DNA of 64,000 nucleotides from Isoetes taiwanensis (taxonomy: Eukaryota > Streptophyta > Lycopodiopsida > Isoetales > Isoetaceae). The translations under genes were made by a program, and so were the position numbers. The notes beneath the pieces were generated by a model, which saw only the letters and a program-made list of their open reading frames with translations, searched no databases and had not been told where the DNA came from. Each line of letters opens with the position of its first letter. Within the stretch, counting starts at the first letter, position 1. This document shows, in pieces, positions 1-11,029 of this stretch. The stretch is taken from NCBI GenBank assembly GCA_021234155.1, contig JAJEKV010000066.1, positions 1,704,718-1,768,717 on the forward strand, read 5' to 3'.

Positions 1-877
1 ATCAAAGGTTTTTCTCAGAGCAAGCCGGGAACATAGGTATGCCTCCAACTGCCTTTACCATGAAGAAGTTGGTCGACACTAATTGACAAGCCTTTGAAGA
101 TACACATTCGCCTTCTTTTCCAAATAGAAGCAGCCTGAAGCTAAGTGGAAAGCCTGTTGCTGCAAGCTGTTCCAAGTGGAAGGATAAACGGCAAGAAGCA
201 CCTGCTGGCTAGTCAAGACCACATGGAAGAGAGATAGTAGCCATGACCAAACCGGCCAACTTGGTCACATAGAAAGAAGCAAAGGCTTCGAGACTCTCAA
301 CTTGCCGCTACAATCGCGGGCGCGAGTTCAAATGCGGGATAAAACTTATGAATTAGCATATTAACCCATAGACATTCAGAAGGAGTTTCCACCATAAGGT
401 AGAAACTTTGGGATGCAAAGCATTTATTCCGCACCCAAAGACCACATATGCTTCCAATCGAGGAGGGGGGGAATGCGAGTCGCAACCAGCCCGAGGGGAG
501 ACAATGTCAACATCAACCAGCTTTTGATATAACGAATGCACAAGACGTTGTGCATTAACAATTTGGGGACCAGTCCAAATAGGCACATCAACTGACAGAA
601 GGAGCATCCGCGTAATGTCAGCAAGCTTTTGCCACGAGCTCATTCCAATCGAGATAGCATGAACTTAGTCCGAAAAGGCATCCCAAGTCAACAAGTCTAT
701 CGCCTCATACCAAGCACCAACTCAGAAGAATACCAAGAAGCCTCCAACGCTAAGTCAATGGACGACAAGAATACACCAGGTATGTGATTATCCAGAGGAA
801 TCCACCAACACAAGGAACCTACCTGTGGACACACACCTGGATTAATCTTAAATAGCACACGAACTATCTCCCAAGAA

Positions 878-1780
878 TCAAGCAGTCCCTTCAAGTAGGG
901 GAAGCATTCGGATATGGATGAAGTTTCGATAAAAGAGACACCAAGGAAGAACTGCCCCTAAGGGCCGGTTTCCCAAAAGGAATACAATGCCCAAGTACTT
1001 TATGCAACCAATCTCATTCCGTGTGAATGTACCATACCCACCAAGTAGCTTACAAATGAACTTAGATATCATAATTTTACTCAGAAAATGAAAGTCAATC
1101 ATACCTAACCTCCAAAGAAATTTTGGTTTGATACATGTGGACCAAGCGACCTTCACAACTACACATGTCTCAGTACCTGCCCAAATGAAGTTACGGACAA
1201 TTGCGACAACCTCTTGAAACTTTGTTTGTGAGGCAAGCACAGCAGATGCCATATACACATGAGTGTTGCTGAGAACCTGCTTAGCAACTACTATCCGCCC
1301 TGCCAGAGAAAGCTTAGCTGTATTACACCAAAAAAGATGCTTACGTAGGCCTTCCACTATAACATCCCATGCATCTGAAGTAGAGATATGTATACCTACA
1401 GGAATGCCCAAGAGCTTAGTAGCCTTCCCTTGAGGAAGCACTTTCCACGGATACTCGTAAACACAGGAAGGAACATCCACATCCAAAGTCCATAAAGCAG
1501 AGCACTTTAGCCACCCAACAAGAACCCCTGATGCCAAGAAGAAAGAGTCCAGCAAAAGCTTAACATTCTGAAGATTATCATCCCCAGCCACTAGAAAGAG
1601 AAATGTATCATGGGCATACTGATTACACACTTCTTGAGAACCATCCTCCATAGTCAATCCCTGAATTACGCCATCTTGAGTAGCCGAAGAGAATAGCTGG
1701 GACAATACCTTTGCCACAATAGTGAATAATAACGGGGCAAGGGGACATCCTTGTCGAACTCCTCTACCAACAGGAAACAC
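878..1780 (-). pseudogene. LINE reverse transcriptase, catalytic half
   Basis: This 300-codon open stretch holds the RT motif RGVRQGCPLAPLLFTIV near its start. About 40 residues later, where the catalytic FADD/YADD box belongs, it reads YAHDTFLFL, so one of the two metal-binding aspartates is replaced. It continues with LLGIPVGI and a region rich in W and K typical of the LINE thumb and C-terminal part. It would copy element RNA at the nicked target in a live element. The lost aspartate and the frame breaks upstream mark it as inactive. The first ATG is not meaningful, since the real ORF2 starts far upstream. Confidence 0.85.
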
Positions 1781-1844
1781 AGCCGATGGTTATCCCTGAA
1801 AAAGCACAGTAGACAGGGCAGAAAGATGGAGTTTCATAACATCT

Positions 1845-2075
1845 CTAGTAAACAACTCTCCAAATCCCAATGTCAGAAGGCATTTTTGTAGGAAAATTCC
1901 AATCTATACTGTCATAGACTTTAGCAAAATCGAATTTGAGATATACAATGTGCTTACCCTTAAGACACGCCCAATACATCCCCTCATAAGCTGCAGCCAC
2001 ATTATCAAGAATACAATGCTTAGGTAAAAATCCTGATTGTGTGAAGGAGATAGATTCTGCCAAGATATCCCTCAC
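1845..2075 (-). pseudogene. LINE reverse transcriptase, fingers/palm segment
   Basis: The translation contains TQSGFLPKHCILDNVAAAYE followed by YLKFDFAKVYDSIDWNF. This is the conserved RT block 'QxGFxxxRxIxDN ... LKxDFxKAYDxIxW' of plant LINEs, including the first catalytic aspartate (D of DFAK). It lies directly upstream, on the minus strand, of the segment with the RGVRQGCP motif, separated by a frame break at about 1800-1850. Confidence 0.85.
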
Positions 2076-2254
2076 TTTCTCCTCGCCAAGGCCTTAGCAA
2101 AGTCTTGTACACCATAGATAGCAAAGTTATAGGGCCAATCCGAGATAGTTTTAGGCTCTTTGCACTTAGGAATAAGGGAAATGCAACCAAAGGTTTGATG
2201 ATCTTATCCAAGCTCCCGAACCGGGCGAAACTCGAAAAAGCATTGAAGACGCCA

Positions 2255-2890
2255 TCAACAAGCCAATTCCAATAAGCTTGGAAAACTCAGAGGAAAACCA
2301 TCCAAGCTTGGGCACTTATTCTTCTTTAAAGAGTCTACAGCAGAATGCAAATCATCGACAGTAATAGTTGATTCCAACTGAACACGCTGTTGTGGGTAAA
2401 TAATATGATGGATCTTAGATAAAACTGCCTCCTGCAAGTCTTCTTGGAAGGGCAGAGACTGATCAACAAAAAAAACAGAAAAAATAAAAAAAGAGATCGC
2501 TTCAACCGTGGCAAAGATCAGAAATTTCGTGAGCCATCGGTAGAAGTAGCGAAGATATGGAGCTTGACACACGTCTTCTCCTTGCCACCCTAAAGAAGAA
2601 GTGAGGGCACCTGTCTCCCAATTTAAACCAATCCAAACCGGCCTTAACGGAGCTTGAGTTGCCTGTATAGACTCAATGTTTCTTATTTTTGCCAATAACT
2701 CTTTCTCTCGAATACCTGAGGAAGGGGCTTGTGAACGACACATTTGAAGCTCGATATACAAAGCTAGTAGCCGGCCTCTAGTTGCCTCAGGCCTTCCCGC
2801 CCCCCCATCGCTAGCAAAGGATTTAACTGCCGCCAAAGCCCAACAACCCTGCATACCTCGAAAGACGAAAAATGTAGAGGACCGTGACAT
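2255..2890 (-). pseudogene. LINE endonuclease-RT linker and RT start
   Basis: This open stretch of 211 codons ends with ITVDDLHSAVDSLKKNKCPS followed by LDGFP. That is the conserved start of the LINE RT domain (usually '...AL..MKNGKSPGPDGFP'). The part before it is the poorly conserved, charged linker between endonuclease and RT, interrupted by a low-complexity hydrophobic run (FFIFSVFF), which comes from an A-rich stretch at about 2465-2495 and is probably decay or an indel effect. Confidence 0.7.
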
Positions 2891-3162
2891 GCCTGCCCAT
2901 CGATAGAAACTCGGTCCGACAAATATCGAGTGTTAAGCTTGAAATAGGTTCGTGTAGCTCGTCTATGCACTGGCGCTGTAACCGAAAGCCATTGTGGATT
3001 GTGATCACATATGGAACTATCCAACATATTTGTCCTTCACAAGTTACCCAGTAATCCAGCAGCTATTACATTATAATACCCCATTTATCATGCCGAGCAT
3101 AAGCTCTACCTAGTCCAGTCCAGCCATTACACCATATAAAAAAGATTGGTCTCCGCCAACCT

Positions 3163-3570
3163 CTACCATTCTCGGGCAGCCCCATCACAAGTTGCCTCCA
3201 CCGCCACGCTCAAATCCCCTCGAATGACCTGTGTACCCTTACCACACCTATCTCCTTCAAACTCAACCATATTAAAATCACCAACTAGTAGCCATGCTAC
3301 ATTATGACTGAGCCGCATAATCTTAGTCCGTAAAGTGGCCCACAAAGAGCTCCGCTGACATGGTTGATTAGGTGCATACACATTCACAATCCCCCACTCT
3401 TGCCCCTTATCCATCCATTTGACTATTATCCACCGTCCAAATCTGTCTATTTGAGTAAAAGTAGCATTAAGGGAAGGTTTCCAAGCAGTGAGGACTCCAG
3501 CCTTAGCTGAATTAGAAGCAGCAACCAATACATAGTAATGAGGACCCACAATTGCAGCCAACTTTTGCAC
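3163..3570 (-). pseudogene. LINE AP-type endonuclease domain
   Basis: The translated 135 residues contain GRWIIVKW, WGIVNVYAPN and WLLVGDFNMVEFEGDRCGK. These are the central motifs of the exonuclease-endonuclease-phosphatase fold in plant LINEs (beta strand, 'xVxxVYAP', 'GDFNxxxxxxDR'). In active elements this domain nicks target DNA to prime reverse transcription. The N-terminal catalytic part and the C-terminal SDH motif are missing or out of frame. Confidence 0.85.
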
Positions 3571-3721
3571 CCCACCTTTACAGCACTTGTGCTCTTAAAG
3601 ACAGCAAAAATCCATCGGAAACTTAGACAGATAATTAGATAGCCTGCTCCTTTTACATGGGGAAGAAGCTACTCCCCTCACGTTCCAAGATAGTATGTTC
3701 ATCAAGATGTATGATGATGTT

Positions 3722-4558
3722 CTACATCCATCTCAGCAGCATCATCAATTGGGAGATCTGCCCATTGTGTTTTGGAAATTGGTAAGGGGAGCCTCCTCTC
3801 TCCCACCCTTCCATTGTGTAAGATACCGGGCAAGGAGAGCCTCCTCCGGCTCCGCCATCCCTCCCAATAGAAGAACACTCTAGACCAGCCCCCCCGGTGA
3901 CCCACAGTGGTAAGGAGAGTCTCCCCGCCCCGGCAACCCTTCCATGTGTGCCTTCAGAAGAGCTCGGTGTGACATGTGCATGCTTATTTCGTGCCCCCTT
4001 CTTTAAACTGACTCGCTGCCATCCTTCATTCATCATTTTCCGCATTTCTTGTGTCTCTTGAATGACTTGCAATCTATGACGTACCTCGTCATCAAATGGC
4101 TGATGTTGGGCAGGAGGTGAAGGGATTGATTGAGTAGGCGTGGAGGACACAACAGGAAGACATGAAGGCACATGAGCAACAGTAGGATGCGTGGTCACAG
4201 TAGAGGTGAAAGTGGCAGGTGCAGCAGTAGAAGAAAGAACAGACTTCAAGGGAGAAGCGAGGTGGTAAGCAGCAAAAGCATCAATATCATAGAACATCTT
4301 ACCTAACTCAGGACCATTGAGCAAAGATAGATGATATCTAAAGAACAAAGGGCCACTCCTAACCATAACAGACTTTGGTAATGAAGCAGAAATAGGCAGA
4401 GATACACAAATGCGAAGACCATTGACAATAGAGTGGGCAAGATGCAACCCCTGCATCGCTAGCAATAGCCACCATGAACTCGAGAACCTGATTTCAATTG
4501 AAAGTCTTCCAAACAAACCAACAAGGCATGCGGAGAGCACTTGACTTATTAGGTGCAA
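3722..4558 (-). pseudogene. LINE ORF1-like segment
   Basis: A 278-codon open stretch upstream of the endonuclease on the minus strand. The first part reads as a globular domain (about 115 residues), then becomes a P/S/T-rich linker, then a charged stretch (RHRLQVIQETQEMRKMM) and a G-rich end. This layout fits the ORF1 nucleic-acid-binding protein of plant LINEs, but no CCHC zinc knuckle is clear. Assignment rests mostly on position within the element. Confidence 0.5.
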
Positions 4559-4965
4559 AAAGTGTGTAAGCTTGATATAGCGATAGTTTCCCCATAAGGG
4601 CTCTACCCATGCTCTACAAGCTTATCCACGTGAACGTGAGAATAAAAATGATCAAGAAAAATTATTCTTTTGTCAAGAACTTTCAAGGACTCAAAAGTAG
4701 GCAACTTTAGTCTTTGAGATGCCGCTTAAACAAAAAACCATCCTATGGAGATCAAGGAACCGACCTGAAATGACATACAACCGCATGAGAAACCAAATTC
4801 AACACACCGCAAAATGCGAAGTTGTGATCAATTGCAATCACACAGTTCACCAAAGATTAGCAAACATACTAGCACACCGATCCGACTCATAAAAATATCC
4901 TCGAAGGTAACCGAACATCCATATGATCAGCCATAGATTGCAACTCCTTCAAGTATGTCGAGACA

Positions 4966-5580
4966 TCACGCTTTATTATTTGCAACCAAAATATTCATAG
5001 CGCAGCCCCGAGCACTTCTAACACTAGAAGACATATCCCGCTTAATCCAATCACTGAAGCGTATATGAGGAGCACGAAAGCCGAGATTAGTTGATGTCCC
5101 AACAGTAGGAGTAGTAGAAGCACTTGCTGGCACAGAAGAAGTAGCGCACGTTGGACTAGGGGTTCCAGAACCAGGATGCAAGGGGGGGTTGGGAGAAGCA
5201 GGAACAAACTGAGATGAAGGAAGAGGAGGAAATTGTTGTAGATCAGAAAGTGAGGCAGAAGGTACACCATCAAGAGTTAAAGGATCAAGCCGAGAGTTTG
5301 CGGGCAATTGGAGGCCAATTGAGGCATTAATAGAAACAGAAGAGACCCCGGATGCAACAAAGTTGGAGCTATTCAAAATAAGAGAGCTTACCTCAGAAGG
5401 TAAAGCACATGAAGAAAACACACCAGGGTTTGTCATGGAGACCAAAACGAAAGTGCTGCAATCTGGCATAGCTAGAGGTGCTGAAATATTGGATGCCATA
5501 TACCAATGGAAAGCCCACCGAGACAAATTTCCAATGTACCAAAAATCGCTCCAATCTGACACCCAGTGAGGGAGATACAC
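4966..5580 (-). pseudogene. LINE ORF1 N-terminal-like segment
   Basis: 204 codons, beginning with a tryptophan-rich stretch (WVSDWSDFWY) and continuing as a long S/P/T-rich low-complexity region. It lies at the 5' side of the LINE, where ORF1 would begin. I recognise no domain; the call is positional. Confidence 0.4.
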
Positions 5581-5784
5581 CGAAAACCATCTGGCGCCGT
5601 CTTCTCCAGCGTCCCTCCAGTGTTGCTATAGTTTCTTGTTGTTTTATTAAAGAGTATGGATGGAGGCTAGGTGCTAAAAAGTTATAGCTTTCTGGCATAT
5701 AACATTATTGCGGGTCAAAATGTCATCACCTTTTAACATGTTATCCTCGTCCATCCTCTTTTTCCTCGAGCACTATTCTTTTTA

Positions 5785-5870
5785 GGGAAAATTGTAAAAT
5801 TGCCCCTGTATTTTTCTCTAATTGTAAAAATGGCCCCATATCTAGCGTAATTATCAAAATACCCCTTTTG
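5785..5870 (+). repeat. Left terminal inverted repeat of the MULE
   Basis: It matches the reverse complement of 6600-6684 over about 80 bp with scattered differences. The AT-rich pattern 'AATTGTAAAAATGCCC...ATTATCAAAATACCC' is of the kind seen in plant Mutator-like terminal repeats. Confidence 0.85.
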
Positions 5871-6599
5871 TGCTTTTTACGGCAGTTCTTATTTATCTTC
5901 TCTTTTCTACGGCACATCGTCGAGTTCTTGTCTGCAACAAATCAAACTCAAAGACCCTTCAACGTGATGATCCCCGTATTTGATACCAGGCTCTTCTCCC
6001 TGGGCCTTTTCTTCACAGCTGATGAGAGGCTTGATTTCTCCGTTCTTCCAGATTTCGTCTGTGACTCCTAGTTCAGGAAATGAAGAGGTGTGCTCAGAAT
6101 ACAGGATGATCGGAATGGGAAGGAAGAGGAGGAGCATAGAACCCGCGAATGACAAAAGTAGGCATGGATGGAGAGCTTGAGTCGAATAAAATGAGCCGCT
6201 TGATGCATAAAACAGTAAGCACAAACATGATTGGAGTTGAAGAACCAAAATCTTTCACAAACGGCAACCTCAGAACTGGCATCATTGAGTTGAAGAACCA
6301 TAAATCTTTCACAAACGAAGGAGCCGGGTAACTCAAATCGGCCGGCATTTCCAAATCGCCGGGCATTTCCAAATCTTTCACAAACGAAGGAGCTGGCATT
6401 TCCAAATTGCTGTCGTTAGCATGCAATGCAGGTGTTATACATGCTGGCCATAGCTTCCATACTACTACCTTCTTAAAGGATTACGGCGTTCTGAGAGGAG
6501 TGCCACATAGCGTTCTGAGAGGAGATGCTTTCGATGCATTCTGATATTACATTTACAACTGCAAGGCAAAACATGTATATACCGCAGGAAAGTACAAGA

Positions 6600-6684
6600 A
6601 TTAAGGGCATTTTGATAAATATATAAAATACAAGGGTATTTTGACAATTATAGAAAAATATGAGGGCATTTTTACAATTTACCC
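6600..6684 (-). repeat. Right terminal inverted repeat of the MULE
   Basis: Mirror copy of 5785-5870. It ends in TACCC directly before the 9-bp duplication TTCTTTTTA. Confidence 0.85.
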
Positions 6685-7127
6685 TTCTTTTTATTGAGCG
6701 CTATGTTTAAGTTATAATAGGCCCACATGCATTGGTCAAAAAAAGTGAAGCCATTTATATACAATGGTCTTGAGCTATATGAGTAATTAGAGAATGTGTA
6801 GTGTGATGACCTCATGATGCATGTGGATTGTGTTGTAGCTTGCATTTGCAAGCCACAATATCATCCACATGTGTCATGTATTCCTCTCCTACAAATTTAT
6901 TTGGCCTAAAAAAATCTTATTTGAAAACTTAAGTACTTCTACAACATATTCTAGTCAGAATGCTAATTTTTGCAACATCATCTTGTTTATAACATATTTG
7001 ATAAAGTGAAAGGCAACGATTACCAAGTTGTTCTCCGGATAATAGCTTGAGAAGATAGCTCTTGTGAGTCAAAAACCCTAACAGAGTTTAATTCTCAAGA
7101 AGCTCTTGAGAGAGAACTTAACAGAAA

Positions 7128-7262
7128 ATGGGTTATGAAGAGGATTCTAATGATGAGTATTTTGAGGCTAAATCTACGTTGGTCACTAGTGAGGACGAAG
7201 AAGAAGATGATCTTGTGGAAGTCATGGATTTGATGAATTTTTGTGTTTGGCTAGGTAATTAG
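7128..7262 (+). CDS. Short acidic ORF, possible first exon of an unrecognised gene
   Basis: ATG at 7128 opens a 44-codon frame rich in D/E (TSEDEEEDDLVEVMDL) that ends at a TAG at 7260-7262. The last codons overlap a candidate splice donor (GGTAATT at 7254), and a candidate acceptor (AATGCAG) lies near 7325, so it could be a first exon. I recognise no family. A short acidic ORF in an AT-rich spacer can also arise by chance. Confidence 0.25.
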   Translation: MGYEEDSNDEYFEAKSTLVTSEDEEEDDLVEVMDLMNFCVWLGN

Positions 7263-7563
7263 TTTTGTCGTGTTTCTTAGTTTTAGTTTTGTCTTTTCTA
7301 TAACTTTCTAACATTATAAATGCAGATCAATCTACATCATAGGATCGTGATTCTCATGGGAGGACGAGCGATATATATTCGGTCTTTTCATATCTCTTCT
7401 CATTCGGCGTTCTTCTCATAGCAATATAGTAGCATTGGGCAAACCCTCCCGCCGCCCCTTCTTTTTCCTCTCATTCGTGGGACCATTGACTCGTGTCATC
7501 TATATTGTTAAGAAATTTTAATAATATATCCGCTTTTAAAAAATTATTGTTATTTATATGCGC

Positions 7564-7755
7564 ATGGCACGCATGACAAGCCCCTCCTTGTTATAGAGGT
7601 TTTTTGTCGCCTGGCACGCATGACCAGCCCCTTTGGAGGTTTTTCTTTTCAATTATATTTTTTTTTATGGCACGCATGACCAGTCCTCCTTGTTATAGAG
7701 GCTTATTGTCGCGTGGCACCCATGACCAGCCCCTCTGGAGATTTTTCAAAGTTTT
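7564..7755 (+). repeat. Tandem repeat, two A-B dimers of about 100 bp
   Basis: The phrase 'GGCACGCATGACCAG' recurs four times (7565, 7614, 7669, 7715; the last copy has CCC for CGC). Copies 1 and 3 continue with 'CTCCTTGTTATAGAGG' and copies 2 and 4 with 'CCCCTYTGGAG'. The array is therefore a duplicated two-part unit rather than four equal units. Confidence 0.75.
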
Positions 7756-8029
7756 TTTCATTATGCTGATGTTTCTTATTTTATATGGTTTTTGTTGTTA
7801 TCATCGGCATTCATTACAGGACGCAGGCGCATAGCTTCACGACAAGAGTTCAAGCCATGCATACCTTGTGCTTATTAACAACACTTATGGGTGCTTCCGT
7901 TTATATTTTTAGGATTAGAAAAATCAAGAGACATACATATTTCCTCTTTCGCTTCGGTAATCGGGTCATTTGCTTCCTCACAAGCAGTCAGCTTCTAGGC
8001 AATACTTCAAGATCATTGACGACTATTTC

Positions 8030-8080
8030 TCATTAAGGGTTTTCCTCCGAAAACCCGAAAGGGTGGGGTTTTTTATCCTG
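8030..8080 (+). repeat. Short segment similar to the 3' region of the pentanucleotide-tailed LINE
   Basis: 'GGTTTTCCTCCGAAAACCC...GGTGGGGTTTTTTATCCTG' can be aligned with 31250-31305 ('GGTTTTTCCCCAAAACC...GCTGGGGTTTTTAATCCTCG') in the 3' part of the LINE copy at 30.6-31.4 kb. No TATTC tail follows here, so this may be a fragment or only a shared hairpin-like motif. Confidence 0.35.
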
Positions 8081-9531
8081 ATGGGAAGCTGTCGACACTT
8101 TTCTCATCTTTGCCTAGCCCTCTCATGATATTATTGTCATTTCTATTTATATGGGGTAGTTCGATATTGTGCCTATGGTCAGCTACTCCACTCATTTCAA
8201 AAAATTATAAGCCCAATATATACTACCTAAATGTGATGAATGAAAAGCCTATCTATGCAAAGATAGTAGCATTGGGAAAATATCTTTTGTTACCCATCCA
8301 TGTATTGGTTTGGCCTACTTGGTCTGATCTCCATATTCCAACCGTGATCTAATCCAAGCTCGTCCCCTTCCTCAAATTTCGAGATTTTTCTTCTCCTCCA
8401 TGTGGCTCTATTGGTGTAGCTTCTCTGCTTTTCCCTTTGAAGATAAGTTTTGTTACTTATTATGCACTAGATGCAAGTTTTTTCGAGGGAATGCTGCATT
8501 TCTCACGTAATTTTTTACTCTGGATACAAGGTTTTGTAGGCAATTATTAGAAGTTTTTTTTATCTTCATAGAAGTTATTTTTTGGATTATGCATGTTGAA
8601 GATTTCTTGTCACAAAAGTTATCTTTCGATTATGCATGCTTGGGATTTCTTGTATTACTGCCCATGAATCACGTATGCTCTTGAATAATTACGTGACTCT
8701 AGTATGCACTTGCATATTTGCATGATTATAGTATATGCTTCCAGATTCGTTTTCAAGTTCATAGATCTTAAAGTTACCCCTCAGCAATTTACATGTATTG
8801 CTTTTCACTCTATTTCTTCAAAATTGATTCGTAGATCTTTAGTTATTTCATATCTTATGAAGTATGATTATAAATTCGAATCGAGTTTAGAGACCACAGT
8901 TTTTCTCCTAATTTCATGGCATAGATCATAGTTTAATACGAACGCTTAAACAATTCTTCATTCTCTGTTCATTCTCAATGGACAAAATATGTTGGTTTGA
9001 TTTGATCGTAGATTGCCAAAATCGCTTATTAGAAAGCTTATTGTATTGGTTGATATCGTAGCAGATGCAAAATCCCTTCTTCTTTAATGAACCTGTATAT
9101 TCACGCCATTCATATCAGTGCTTAACGAATCGAAACATGCTTCAAAGTGATCGTAATACAAGACATACCAGTTGGCTTGGAACTCCGGGCAACGAGAGCT
9201 GTCGGATGGGCATATTTGCCCTTTATTCCAAGATCTGGACCATACGTAGCGATCCTCGTTTGTGGGGTATGCATGTACAAGTTTTTATATACTGTATATT
9301 AAAGTTTGCAAAATACTATAAGGTTTGAGAGAATGTACTTAATGGTGTTAATTTTGTACATGTATTGTAAATATATTTTGAGCCACGGCTCCCATGTAAC
9401 CCCCCGCGGTGAATATGCACCCAAACCAAAGGGGTTTAAGGGGATTTTAATTTAAATGTGTTAAATGCAATGGTTTGTGTTAATAATGTTAATGGTAGTT
9501 GTGTGTTGATTGTTATATTAAAAAAAATTTT

Positions 9532-9546
9532 GGGCCCTTCGGGCCC
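9532..9546. terminator. GGGCCC-TTC-GGGCCC hairpin
   Basis: Two self-complementary GGGCCC blocks are separated by TTC, next to an A8 run (9521-9528). On the minus strand this forms a GC hairpin followed by a T run, just beyond the end of the minus-strand gene fragments. It resembles a bacterial-type terminator in shape. In a plant nuclear context that role is not expected, so it may be incidental. Confidence 0.3.
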
Positions 9547-9599
9547 TAACTAAAGCAAACATAGGTAAACTACTAAAAAGCACAATAACATCAAGACAA

Positions 9600-11021
9600 A
9601 CAAATTATTTCCGCAAAGCATTCATAAGGTATTACAACATAGGGTATTACAACATGAGTGGCACGAGCACAGGCCTAAGCTTTCTTTCTCAATCGCATGT
9701 TTCTCAATCTCCCTGATATAATGCTCAGCTAATGTGCCATGTGTCAAAGCAAATGCTGCTCAGCTAATGTGCCATGTGTCAAAGCAAATGCTGCAATGAT
9801 TGATGGCAAATTCCAACACAAACCCTCTTTTGATCTCAAATGACCTAGAAAATATTTCTCAACTTCATCTTTCATGCTCAACGTCCATTTAGAATCGCTA
9901 AGGCCACAAGCAGATGCTGATTCTTCCCAGCATCCATCAAAGTAATGTGACAATTGATTTTGTGATGATAAAACTGGATAAGAATGTAAGAAATTAAGTA
10001 ACTTGTTTTGCATTTGTCTCCAGCTTTCTGACGCTAGACACAAACAATAATGAGCTACGCAATATCAACCCATGTATTGATTTCTCGAGTGCTTATTACT
10101 TTCAGCTAGCATCCGTTCAAAAAACATTTGTCCAATGTGCACTTTCGCACTTAAAAATGATCATCCCCTCCCATGAGCTTGTACATTGTCTTCGTGAGAA
10201 GTGATATACAAAAAACTCTCTAGCCTATTGTTCACAAAGGATGCATAAGAAATGTCTCTGCACTTTTTTCGCCCAAGTCCGATCTCTTCCAAATATCCAT
10301 AGAATCCTTAACACTTGTGCCGATTTGTCAAGGGAACTTCCGATTATTTCTAAGTCCCCACTAAGGGACTCCACCAATGTCTTACAAGAATATCTATCCT
10401 TCAATTGTTGCACTACCAAGGAGAATAATCGCCCTTTTGTTCCTTCTTCAAATTTATACTCTAGCTGGTAGATTCTCCCCCTTTCGCCTTCCATTTCATC
10501 AAAATCGCCTTCTGCCCGCATTTGGTTTGCATGTGGACATTCTCTGAAAATGCTCTCTTTGTCTAATTATGAGGCTAGCACAATAACAGAACAAGTCGTC
10601 CATTGCCAATTCCAAATGCACCAAAGAATAAAGACTTACAAGAAGTTTCCTGCCTCTACGGGAAGGGGGAAGATGACAAGATCGGCAATCCCGGGAGGGT
10701 GAGGAGGCATCCATGTGATCTAAGAGAGCCGGATCAAAGGCTTTTCTTAGATGTTTCACCCTCTTTGGTCGCAGGAAATTTTGCCATGAGATCTTCAAAC
10801 ATGGTGGCCCATTCAAATGCCCTTTTCACGCTTTGAGGCTGCCATAAAACCGATCTCCAATAGATTGATAACCCGATGCTAGTATGAGCATATCTAAAAA
10901 GCACTGCAAGAAGGGCAACTGTCTTGTAGAATGAAATAGAAACAATCCTTACAAAGATTCTAATCCTTTTCCTTGTCTCTTCTAATGGGGCTTGGGACAT
11001 AAGTTGGCAAAGACCTATCAT
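9600..11021 (-). pseudogene. Unrecognised gene, broken into four overlapping frames
   Basis: On the minus strand, four consecutive segments read like one protein that changes frame: 11021-10734 (helical, ends MFEDLMAKFPATKEGE), 10816-10499 (LFCYCASLIIRQREHFQRM), 10521-10225 (GRIYQLEYKFEEGTKGRLFS followed by LVVQQLKDRYSC) and 10043-9744 (SHYFDGCWEESASACG ... MKDEVEKYFLGHLRSKEGLC). The helical, Leu-rich composition and the absence of simple repeats suggest a real cellular protein, but I do not recognise the family. Frame changes near 10750, 10510 and 10100 mean it is either a pseudogene or affected by sequence indels; introns could explain the last gap. Confidence 0.45.
9723..9792. repeat. 35-bp exact tandem duplication
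   Basis: The block starting GCTCAGCTAATGTGCCATGT occurs twice back to back, at 9723-9757 and 9758-9792, without differences. It lies at the 3' end of the minus-strand gene fragment and alters its last codons (both units read ALTHGTLAE in one frame). Confidence 0.85.
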
Positions 11022-11029
11022 CTCCCGAA

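Larger units (their letters stand above)
1..5700 (-). mobile_element. Degenerate L1-type LINE (non-LTR retrotransposon), partial
   Basis: Read on the minus strand, the pieces appear in the standard LINE order: ORF1-like segments (5580-4966, 4558-3722), AP-type endonuclease (3570-3163), endonuclease-RT linker (2890-2255), RT fingers/palm (2075-1845), then the RT palm and downstream region (1780-878). Frames are broken between all of them, and the catalytic YADD box is altered, so the copy is dead. The 3' end lies beyond base 1 or is lost; bases 1-877 contain only fragments and no poly(A) or simple-repeat tail. The 5' end is near 5700, about 85 bp from the Mutator-type element. The RT resembles plant L1 elements and differs from the pentanucleotide-tailed LINE family elsewhere in the window. 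Confidence 0.85.
5776..6693. mobile_element. 900-bp Mutator-type (MULE) element with 9-bp target-site duplication
   Basis: The element spans 5785-6684. Its ends are long inverted repeats: the left starts GGGAAAATTGTAAAA, the right ends in ...TTTTTACAATTTACCC, and about 80 bp of each end match as reverse complements. It is flanked on both sides by the identical 9-mer TTCTTTTTA (5776-5784 and 6685-6693), the target-site duplication length typical of Mutator elements. The interior (about 5880-6600) has no transposase and must be mobilised in trans. It contains short direct repeats of a 'CATTTCCAAATC' and a 'CTTTCACAAACGAAGGAGC' unit at about 6245-6405. Confidence 0.88.
6694..9560. other. AT-rich spacer without a recognisable gene
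   Basis: Apart from the short acidic ORF (7128), the dimeric repeat (7564-7755) and the LINE-like motif (8030), I see no conserved coding pattern on either strand. ORFs here are short and AT-driven. At 9532-9546 a GGGCCC-TTC-GGGCCC hairpin follows an A-run and lies next to the 3' side of the minus-strand gene that begins at about 11.0 kb. Confidence 0.6.

Noticed and set aside
878-1780. An active reverse transcriptase because of the 300-codon ORF
   Set aside because: The catalytic box reads YAHD and the rest of ORF2 is in other frames.
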